From assembly GCA_032353305.1 (NCBI GenBank), contig JAUCNG010307735.1, positions 1-12,186 of the forward strand: 12,186 bases of DNA. The letters run 5' to 3'. Below are positions 1-10,100 of this stretch, one piece after another. The stretch comes from Cephalothrix spiralis. Its lineage: Eukaryota; Nemertea; Palaeonemertea; Archinemertea; Cephalotrichidae. The position numbers were made by a program, and so were the translations under genes. Position 1 is the stretch's first letter; each line of letters opens with the position of its first letter. Below the pieces are notes generated by a model. That model saw nothing but the letters and a program-made list of their open reading frames with translations. It was not told the origin of the DNA and made no database searches.

Positions 1-148
1 GCGACTCTCTACGATGACTTTGATTTTTTGACCTTGAATGACCTCTAGCGTCGAAAATATTAACTTTAGCGAAAACAGTCTTAGAATTTCATAAGCTATC
101 CAATAAAAAAAACGGCGACTCTCTACGATGACTTTGATTTTTTGACCT
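1..148. repeat. 34-bp exact direct repeat, two copies
   Basis: A 34-base segment beginning GCGACTCTCTACGATGACTT occurs at 1-34 and again, identical, at 115-148, a period of 114 bases. The first copy starts exactly at the window edge, so the array may continue to the left. It abuts the interspersed element at about 150-480 and is probably part of it. Confidence 0.85.
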
Positions 149-149
149 C

Positions 150-481
150 GACCTCCGGGCCCAAGGTCATATCTCGGCCCCTAATTGGAATTTGGGTGCA
201 GACTGATCTCACAGCTGTAGCCCATTGTCTAATGAAGCTTCCATATATGTTGCATTAAGCTGGGATCAAAACTCTAGGAGAAGATAGATTTGGCCCTAAG
301 GTCCAAAAAATGAGAAATTCTCCGATCAGTTCTAGATAATTGGCATAAGTATAAACTATATACCAAATAATAGGCAAATCGCTTGAGTCCTTCATGCCTA
401 AAAGCTGCGGACACACAGACAGACACAGGGCGATAGCATAAGCTCACTTTTGGTACCTAAAGGTACTAAGTGAGCTAAAAA
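150..481 (+). mobile_element. Bivalve-type interspersed element with a 3'-terminal hairpin
   Basis: This noncoding stretch ends in ACACACAGACAGACACAGGGC, shortened here to its acag-rich core, and then a hairpin with a perfect 9-bp stem, AGCTCACTT (441-449) and AAGTGAGCT (468-476), followed by AAAA. Inside the loop GTACC and GGTAC pair again. I associate this ending with a repeat common in bivalve genomes. A second copy of the end lies at 7509-7555. The left boundary is uncertain, and no coding potential or clear target duplication is seen. Confidence 0.55.
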
Positions 482-651
482 GAAACTATTTTAGTTCGTA
501 GAAAATGTCATTAAAGCAGCATTTTGGTATAGTAATCATCAGGTACGAGGACTAAGCGATAGAAGGGGATGAGCACCAGTTAATTTTATAATTTTTGTTT
601 TAACTTTCGAAGATTCTTTTTCAAAAATACATTTACTCACCAAAATTGTTT

Positions 652-676
652 TTCAGCTTCTAATAGAGAAGCTGAA
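652..676. repeat. 10-bp perfect hairpin
   Basis: TTCAGCTTCT and AGAAGCTGAA pair perfectly around the loop AATAG, within UMPS intron 6. It follows the tRNA-like head at 797-873 in that element's reading direction (minus), so it may belong to the SINE body or tail. Confidence 0.6.
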
Positions 677-796
677 ACCTTGTTCTCCAAGATTACTTAA
701 TGTCTTCTTCTAATTATGGCGTCAGATGACTAGCTCAAAAAGTCCGACAATGGTCCGCATGCTTAGCATTTAACTCTTAATCTATTTCCTATATAC

Positions 797-873
797 CGAT
801 TAGCAGTGGGACTTAAACCCCGAAGGGAGGGACAGTGTCCCGCTCCACGTATTAAACTGACCGAGCCACCAGG
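797..873 (-). mobile_element. tRNA-derived SINE head
   Basis: On the minus strand the sequence carries an A-box-like TGGCTCGGTCAGTTTAATACG (868-848) and, about 30 bases later, a B-box GGTTTAAGTCC (819-809), in the spacing of a Pol III tRNA promoter. The interval forms GCGGGACACTGTCCC and CCTTCGGGG stems, but no cloverleaf with a good acceptor stem or anticodon arm. This is the shape of a tRNA-derived SINE head, not of a working tRNA gene. Its body probably runs left towards 600. Confidence 0.55.
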
Positions 874-996
874 ATGCTATGCGTTTCATAGACCATTAAT
901 CTGCTTTCGCAGAACAGAGCCTGTCAGGCTAATTTTTTTTAATATCCTATTTTTGACTACTATAATAAAAATAGGACTTTGAAGGATTTTACTAAC

Positions 997-1128
997 CTCT
1001 ATTAACTTAGAACTAGTTGTAACATCAGCTGATAAAACCAAATTGGTTTCTTTAGTGGACATTATTGAAAACAATTTCTTGGTCACTGGATGGGAGCTCA
1101 GATTAGCTCTTTCTTTATATGAATAAAC
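997..1128 (-). CDS. UMPS: UMPS exon 6 (start of OMP decarboxylase domain)
   Basis: This 132-nt, 44-codon exon encodes residues 215-258. [20 protein letters not shown] is followed by [16 protein letters not shown] and TTSSKLIE. The pattern R-A-x-L-x-x-HPV-x-x-KL...KETNL-x-LSADV is that of the OMPDC amino end; the Asp of SADV contacts the nucleotide ribose in this family. The acceptor is TACATTTCAG and the donor GAG|GTTAGT, a slightly weak but usable site. The frame is open upstream of the acceptor, but that part is intron. The next exon is not found between 1 and 996. Confidence 0.92.
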
Positions 1129-4100
1129 CTGAAATGTATTAAATGTACATAATAATGTAATATCAAAACTGAGGTTCTTTAACATGGCGGTTTAACTTAT
1201 GTAGACCACGAAACGACTTCACTTGGGTAACTCAGGGTAACTAGCACTAGAACCCATTTTGATGCTCAAACTCATTATTTGCGCAATGCTCTAACAATCA
1301 TGTTGGAGCTTGTCGTAGATCATAACCTTGAGTATCAAGAGGACTAGAACCGCCAATCGGCTACTGATCCCTGATCGAGGCTTCAAGAATCAGGTCATTT
1401 TTGGAAGGTTTTTTTACTTGCTACATTCGTAGGCCTACTCCTTGGCGAATGGAAACATTTTCTCGTCCACAAAGAAACTATCACTTTCGTAACAACTACC
1501 ATGCAGCGGTCATGAGCTTCAACTTACTTTGTTTTTCTTCGCTACTTCTTCTTTCTTTTCAACACTAAATTGGTTATCAGCGACAAACTGCTGAACGGCA
1601 TCATACTGCGACTTATTAATACGGCCCTCTTCTAACAGTACTTTAATAACTTGACTTGTTGATAAAATTCTGCGAAATGTAAATATTACCATCAGAATAA
1701 TTAAAATTCTACAACATTTTTAGTAAAATTATTGATTATAAGAGCTTTTTTACACAATGTCGTCGTCGGCTGTAAAATAATTATGTGCATATCCATAACT
1801 GCATCTGGCTTAGGAGACCATTGACTATGGTCTTACAATTCTATATATCATGACCAGCAACATGAAACCTACACAAAAATATTACTTATTAAAATTGCCT
1901 TCACATAATTATAGTGAATTTTTAAATTAAATAAAATTTTGACTTTAGCAAAATACTTTTAAAGTATAGCATTTATCAATATTACCTCTCCTATCTAAAT
2001 TTCAAAAGTTTTATCAATCCAGGGTGAGTGGGCATCCTGTTCAATAAACATAAATACTATTTCAAAGCTTCTTATAGAGATATAAAGAGTTTTCCGAATG
2101 TCACAATAACTGGTAGGAACCAGGGATCTACTATGCTATAGAAAAATTATCGAACCCCTCACGTATCGGTCTACATATTCTAAAACTCATCTTTACCAGA
2201 GTAACATGGCCCTAAGAACTCTATAAGGTTAGCACAAGCAGGTAGCAAATTTAAAATCCATTGATACATTTTCAAAAGCGGGGCAAGCGGCAAAGCATGA
2301 AATAATAAAATATAAATTAAAATCATTCAAGATACAAATTACGTCTTGCATTTATTCGAGCGAAAGAACACGCATCACACTTCTGATGATAGCTTAATAG
2401 CTTACCAAGGAAGACAAAAGTTTATCAGGCAGTTTTCGAGATATGCGCATGCGCAGTCAGTTTTAGAGTTGTGCATTCGCAAATCACAAAATTGCAACAG
2501 ATTCCGGGACAATAGGGTCATATTTCTATCTGTCCGCAATACAGTTTTATGTTTATGACGTAAAATCAGCCGTTACCGAGTTATTGATAATGACGTCACA
2601 GTCGTCAAACCTATCAATAACTCGGTCACGGCTGATTTTAGATAATAAAACTGTTTTATGGACAGATAGAAACATGCCCCTATTGTCCCGGAATCCGTTG
2701 TTATTTTACCGATATGCGCAACCCTAAAAGTCGACTGCGCATGCGCATATCTCGAAAACCGCAAGATAAGTTTTTATCTTACTTGGTGTGCTTAACAATT
2801 AGTTATCATCAGAGAGAGCAATTTCCCGCTTACGGCTATTGTGTGACTAAACCCGCCTATTTGTCAACCGTGTTTGAAATCATGTCAATCTTGTAAAATT
2901 CTTAGACTCTGGTAAATTAATGATTTACATAATAAACATAAGAAAATAGGTACCTCTTTTTCCCGTTTTGACTGTTTGAATTCAACCATTCTGATGTATT
3001 TGTATAGCGCACATAAATCAGTTAAAAAGAGAGTCTTAATGCTCCGAAAGGCTTTCGTATGGACTAATAACTAAATTTATTCTAATTGATGCATTTTTAT
3101 GGAATTTTAAAACTCTTACCTATGAACTTTAATATCATGTGAATTAATTCTTGCTTGGCCACCTTGTTCTCGATCCAAAAGCACAACTGCATCATTAACC
3201 TTTAATCCATGTTTTTCCATCAACTAAATTTAAACAAATGTAAGTTTAAATGTAAAAATATCAATGCGCCATGTACCCATTTGGTATAATTAGTCAAATA
3301 ATTGATGACTCTAAATAGTATTCAAAATTCTTATCCCAGTTTTATAGCCATGTACATCTCGAGACGCTTCACTTTGTTATTTTTGAGAAATACCATCATG
3401 GAAATTTGCAATTGAAATCAGATGAGATATCGGCTATTAAGTGCATTTCGATACCCTCAGCACTTGTTATAGCTTCTCTTCACAAGGATAAGATAATGCC
3501 AATTACATAGCGAGGTGTAGTCGAGATGTATTAAGTGTACTTTGTTATAGTGGTGTGTTTAAAAACCGATCGGTGTCGCCCCAGTGGTGTATACATTTTT
3601 TGCGGCAAATATAGGCTGTAAATTTTACCTTCGGGGCATAATGTTGATTTTCACTCTTAAATTCTAGAAAGTTTCTACCATTTTTCACTTATTTTGGCCC
3701 AGTCAAATTTAACGAAGCGTGACACATGGCTCCGAAATGATAAATCATCATCCATTCAAACTTTAAGCATTGAAAAACAATTTAACCTTGGTCACTTACT
3801 CCGATTTTTAATTCAAAAGTGACCTAAAACCGTGATTTATGAAAAACAGCGACTTTGGGCCAAAAACGCGGAGGGTGGCACGTGTTAAAAAAATTAAAAA
3901 TAATGGCGTCATCATATAATTAATATTCAGTTAATCTTCATGCCCCTGCACAGTGGTCTATTGGCATCAAAAAGTGGACAAAATTTAAAGACAAATAATT
4001 TTGGGGCGAAATTTTACATACAGGGGTTTCTTCGTGCGCTGATTCCAAATATGACATCAAAAATCTCATATATCGCACGGATCGTTGCATAATGACGTCA

Positions 4101-7100
4101 TAGTGACGTCACAACCTCGAATAATAAGGATATTTCTAATGAAAAATTTAGCATACAGGGGTTTTTGGGTGCACTGATTTCAAATATGACAATGAAATTT
4201 TTTTATCTTGTACGAAAGTCCCCAAATTTGACAGAAAAGTTCGATTCAGAATGTATATTAGTTTTACTAATTTATCAGTTAACACAATATCATTGTTTCT
4301 AGCTGCGGAAATCAGCGGATACATCAGTTATTTCAATTTTTGGCGAATTGGCAAACAACGGATAACAGTGGAAAAAAGTGTTTTTTTGCCAAAAAAGGTA
4401 CCCACCCCAGCGTATGTGTATGGCAATTGTTTCCATGACCCCCCTCCCCCCGAGATGGATGCTAAATTTGATGTTAAAGACTAGAAACATCATTAAAATA
4501 TAACTATTAATCAGCAAAATTGAATTAAATTCAAAATCAAACATTTTTGTGTCAAACTCAAATCATCAATGAGAATAACTTTCAACTTGTGTTCAACAAG
4601 AGCTGTTGAACAGGACAAACAAGGTCAACTCAATTATCCCTCTCTAACCTTGGCTACGTCAAATCTCGATTGTCATTTGTCATTCATTTGTATTATTAAA
4701 TTATGTGGTGATTTTGAAACAAGACTATCGTACAGGTATTAAGGTAACGTTAGACAGTTTGTAGTCTATGTCTAACCTCGACTTTTATAGGTGAACTGTC
4801 CAAGAATGAGACAACTGGAATAATTCATAACGAAAGATAAGTAACATTGATCTTTTTATATACGATATTCGATTATTAAATTTGCGAGAGAAAAAATCAG
4901 CCGATATGGCCCAGCTTAACCGCGCCATAACGGCTGATAATGGCCCGCGTAAAATAGCCAATATAAATATTAGCGGGCACATTTTGTGTTTGAGATTAAT
5001 TATGTCATTAATATTCGACAACACCATATAAAAACCACGATATTGGTTATTTCGAGGCATAACTGTCATTTCGAGGTCAATTAAATGCACAGAGGAAAAA
5101 CTATGGTTAAGATGTAGTCTGAATACCAATAAATTACAGTACGTGTATATGATTATCGATAATAGCCTTATCTAACGCGATTCACTAAATAACTATATAT
5201 GATTTTTTTGTCAACAGTTGTCATAAAAAAATCATATAGCCTATTGTGTCATATTTCTCTTTGAGAAAGTAATTTTTCCTTTCTCAAAGAACCATACACC
5301 CTTGAAAGATTTATGTATATGTCGTCTCGGCTTTTATACACTTTATAAAATGTGTAGTTAGGCATTGAACAAATAACTTCCTTGTAGCTTTATTCGGACA
5401 TCTTTGACTGCCATCTGTAATAATTTAAAGAACAAAACACGTAGCATCATTCAAACAGTTCAGGGACAACGCGTAATTAAACCGGATTAAATTGAAGTAC
5501 ATTTGGACCCTTATTAAAGGTATGTATTTTAGCATATTTCATATTAAGGTAGCCAAGGGTTCTTTTTGAGGCATTTACTTTGAGAAACATGTATTAGAAC
5601 AAAATGGGGTAACATCGGTTCTGTACGGAATTCATTCATTAGCATATTGATCATTACATAATTCCATATCCATAACCATTTCCTTTGCTCATATCGGGTT
5701 GGTACTAAATAGGTATACTTTTCGTAAACCTGCCGGAACGGGTGAATTCCCTAACCAAATAACAATAATACATCAGTATCCGCCAAACGGTTTGTTTTTC
5801 TACAAAAATTTTGTTCTTTATATCCATTTCCAACACTTATGCTTTGGAACCCTTCATAGCTTAAATGATGTGAATTTGTATTTATTTGCGCTAAATAAAC
5901 TCCCAAACGACCTTGACTTGATAGGAACATGCAAGACACGTGTTAAAGACAAAAAAGCACGATTTAACAAGTTGGCTAAATCATATCATCTTGTTATTCC
6001 AGAATGGCAGATTACGACAGTTTAACATATGACATTTCGTGTCCTGTTTGTACCAACTTGTATCGAGATCCTAAAACTTTACCATGCCTCCATACTTTAT
6101 GCAGTGTATGTTTACAAGAATTACAGCAAAATCTCATAGTTAAATGTCCTCTATGTCGAAAAATTCATAACATTCCAGCAGGAGGAATTCAAAATTTCCC
6201 AACAATTCCTCTTTTAAGAGATACATTGGAACAATTGGAAAAACGACGGAACAATGAGAGAGACATTATATGGGTAAATGCCATGTTTGTAAAGAGAAAG
6301 ATAAATTATTCACATGCAAATGCTGCGATTTTTTGGTTTGTAAAAAATGTATTGAAAGCCATGATCAACGATGTACTAACAAACTGACACAAATGGAGAA
6401 AGAACTAACGAAAAAATCATTAGAGTGTACCAAAAGCCTTACAAAAATTAGAGAATTCAAAAAGGAGGTGAACACCACTGCTGAAACTTACAATAATGAT
6501 GTCGATAACCAAGCGAGAATCATCATCGACCATATAAAAGCTATGGCTGACAAAATGAAAGCAAATATGAATAATAAAAGAGAATCTGAATGTGATGTTC
6601 TATATCAAAAAGAGAGAGAATTAGAAGAGATCAATGAAGAACTAAACAAGAATATCGAAGACATAAAAGGAGCTCAAGAGCAAACTAATATCATGACAGA
6701 TGATGACGTTGGTGTAATAAAAGAGAGACTCACTGGATATTTTACGGATATCGAACTAGATTTTCATTATCAGTTTAACAAAGATTACCTATTAAAGATG
6801 CTTCTTGTATGGATACTTGTACATGTATCACAATTTCAGTTTATGGAGAAAGTAGGAGATATTTGGTACTTTATAGAGAAGGAGTGGTTCAATAAATGTA
6901 TGATGTCTGCTATCACTGGAAATTTTCCTCCGATAGATAACAGAGAACTGATCAGAATATTAGAAGATTTAGAAGACGAGGAAGGCATAAAAGATAAATC
7001 TTTTATGATTCCAAACTATATATGGGCATTTCTTAAGTCCGTACTTGGATTAAAATGTCGAGATAATAACGAACTAAATGGGAGGGCTCTAGGTAATGGG

Positions 7101-10100
7101 GTAATTGAGCCGTTGGTCTGTCTGTTCAAAACAAATACAGAAATATGCAAAATCTATATCAACCTCGAAAGTAATGTAGAGTCATTGAAAGGGAGAGTTG
7201 AAAAAAAATGGCTTGAAATTGTTTTTATAGACGGCACTGTAACGCACTTGAAGAATCATAAGAAGAATATGAATTTCCTATCAAAAAATGAATTAAAATT
7301 TAAGGATATTGATATCAAAAGTGGTGATATAATTGATATCCATTTGCGGGACAAGAACAAGGTGTACACGTATTTAGAAAGGGTTCGCGAACTTTTAGGT
7401 TTTAGGATATAGCGTTTCAAGCAAGACGAATTATGCGGCCCACTCTTCATTTAGTCCTGCGCTTGCCTCATTCGGAGCAACCACCGTTGGGAGAAATAAT
7501 GACGGTAGAGGTGATGGTATGAGCTCACTTTTGAAACACCAAGTGAGCTAAAAAGTGACAGATGACTTTATTTTCATATCTCGGACTCATGATTACCCAC
7601 AAACAAGTAATAGCACTACAATACTTACATCAACAGTGTCTAAAACACTACCGCCAGATGTTATAACATCTTCAACTATAAGACAGATGTCCTTTTCTTT
7701 ATAATGACCCTCAACCATTTTCTTAGTGCCATAGTCTTTAGCTTCTTTTCGCCTAATTAACATAGGAACATCATTACTTGCACACATGCACTGAAGTTAA
7801 AAAATATTCATTAGGAAATACGATCTAACTATAAAAGTACACTAATTTACATCAAATCTAAGACAGAAGAGATCAAAATATATCATAATATATAAAATAC
7901 AGGTTATGTGTTCTTGGCCAAAAACCGTAAAGTTAAACCTAGTTGCTAGGTATAATTATGTCGTATATAGAGAATACTAAAACATTTTTTGGAAGTGAAA
8001 TTTGACGTGATGTAGGGTAGGCTCTAGAGGACTGTGTTCCACTTATAGACATAAAATATTGGCTTTGCCAATTACGATTATACCGAGTCATGAGAGTAGG
8101 TTAATGATTCAAAATCTTTTAATTACTAAATCACATGATCACCTCATATGAGAGGTGTCCTCAAAAATAGAGAATAGAAGAATGAGACTATTTTCTGAAC
8201 CAATATATGCATACTTACTGTGGCTATTGGCAAGGCTGTGTATGGTACTCCACAAATATTATCAAATTTTGAATTTTTCACTGATTGCCACATCAAATCA
8301 GATACAGATTTCTGCAAAAAAAAGAAAGTGTATAATAAAGTGTATAATATTGTATTAAGTTATATATGAATATATCAAGATGTTGACTTTCACATGTTTA
8401 TAATGCTCACTAAAAAGTCAAATGTGAGGCAGATATTCATGTTATTAATTAGACACTTGTAATGGGTTGGTGTCAAGTGACTTTAACGCAGCGATTTGAC
8501 ATTTATTAAGTCAACTTTACTGTGATGTATACATTTTGCTTTTTAATACCTGCCAAAGGATAACATAAATTTATTATTTTGCTTTAAGCCCTGTTTTCAT
8601 GTGCTTAAATGTGTGTGTTGTTTAATTATGAATATCCATCTTGCACAGTTTTGATGACAAATCCTCATCACAATAAGACAAAGTTCTAATTTAGTTATGG
8701 TGGTGATCTCTTATCTATCATTTATTCTGGCTTGCTATATTTAAACAGCAACTCTATAATAATATTTTATATATTGCCTTTAGGCATCTAGATATCCAGC
8801 TAATTATAGTAGAGGGCGAAACCCAGTAGATCCACATCTTCAACCTTGCCCATAACCCACACAAAGTCACAAACTATATATTTTCTAAAAAACCTAGATT
8901 TATAATAAATCTAAATATGCAAAAAATCTTAGTGAGTTATGGGCTAGATTTCAGATCTCGATCTTTTGGTCTATGTCCTCTAAGGCTCTGAGCTGGATAT
9001 CTGTGCCTTAAGGTGCACTTATGTTCGGTACAACTGCTGATTAAGACTACTTGCAGTCACATTGTGCTGCATGCATTGTCATCTTGATATATATGCTAAG
9101 ATATGTTTGTTTATCTTTTTTGTAAAGCATTGTGCTCATCAGCTCAAAACTTGCTGTCATTATTTTTGCAAAAAAAGGTAAAATGTTACCTAAATTTTGT
9201 ATTAGGTGTAAAATTTGTGGATGTAAATGTAAAATGGTCAAAAATTAGTCTGTAAACCATAAGGGAGAGTAGGAGACCATCAGTGGAAAATTAAGTCTGC
9301 ATCAGACCACCAACATCTCATATTTTTACACTTAAGACTTAAAAGATTAGATGGCAGCCAATCTGACATTGATTCATCATGTACGACTTGGCTCAGTGGA
9401 TCGGTCAGGTGTGTTTACCTGAGGTTAAGCAACATCGACTACTTAAGGTTAATACTTGGATGGGTGATCGCTCTGACCATGCCAAATCATTTAAACGGTT
9501 GTTGTTTCTACGTCAGATGCACAGTACATCTTCCCTGACCGGGTAATCACCTTTTACTTACCCACATAATATGCTCACTAAAAAAGGTAAATAAACTCAC
9601 TTTCCTTATTCAATTGAAGAAGGTGATTGATCGGTATACATTGGTAGACGGGTACGATGTTTGCCGCTGCAAGCGCAATTCAGCGCCAGCGCTAACCATC
9701 GCTTGCATAGACATCAATACAATCCTTTTGGGTCGCTGAGAAGGGCTAGCGATTGACAAACGAAGGACAGCAAAAAAAGAGATTAGAATTGTAACGATGA
9801 CCAAATTCCTTTATGAAATTTTTCAATAGACTTAGCTTACTGTAGGACGGGTTTGTGTCAAGACAATTTTTGGGGAAAATTGAGTCTGTCGTTAGCTTAA
9901 ATGACGGGTATCAATGAAGCGCTATGCTGTTGCCCCCCTGAGCGATAAGAAACGTCAGGAGACGCTGTAATTGACATCAACACATGCTGTATGACATGCT
10001 ACATCAGCAATCAACTGGCGATCAGCAAGCGCTAAATTGCGCTTGCAGTGGCAATCATCATACCTGTCTATCGATGCATTTCATTGACTAGTGCTGTAGT

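Larger units (their letters stand above)
1..996 (-). other. UMPS intron 6 (partial)
   Basis: This is the start of the intron after UMPS exon 6; its acceptor is off the window. It contains the direct repeat, hairpin-ended element, hairpin and SINE head listed separately. No further UMPS exon or other gene is seen. Confidence 0.85.
3224..7628 (-). other. UMPS intron 3, host of the nested gene
   Basis: This 4405-base intron contains the opposite-strand TRIM-like gene and several repeats. The part 3224-4000 has no gene; its prose-like AT-rich sequence with short GC patches (around 3570-3660 and 3840-3880) suggests old repeats that I cannot classify. The part 4250-4890 has a run of cytosines at 4439-4450 and two small hairpins (4591-4611 and 4749-4776). 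Confidence 0.8.

Noticed and set aside
797-873. Functional tRNA gene
   Set aside because: A- and B-boxes are present, but no acceptor stem or convincing anticodon arm closes.
2346-2896. Small open frames sharing the peptide SRYAHAQS on both strands
   Set aside because: The similarity comes from the two arms of the palindromic MITE, not from duplicated genes.
4251-5129. Open frames at 4251-4484 (+), 4299-4544 (-) and 4785-5129 (-)
   Set aside because: They have repetitive or hairpin-derived composition with no domain, splice context or family resemblance.
5699-6025. 108-codon frame upstream of the RING ATG
   Set aside because: It lacks an ATG at its start, overlaps the splice acceptor and RING start in another frame, and lies in the probable leader intron.
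6256-6290. Programmed ribosomal frameshift between RING and B-box
   Set aside because: No heptameric slippery site or downstream pseudoknot is apparent, and a GA-unit slip explains the shift more simply.
8155-8358. 67-codon plus-strand frame
   Set aside because: It is the antisense of UMPS exon 2.
9381-9490. Functional 5S rRNA gene
   Set aside because: The 5' third does not match 5S, the ends do not pair, and there is no T-run terminator at the expected place.
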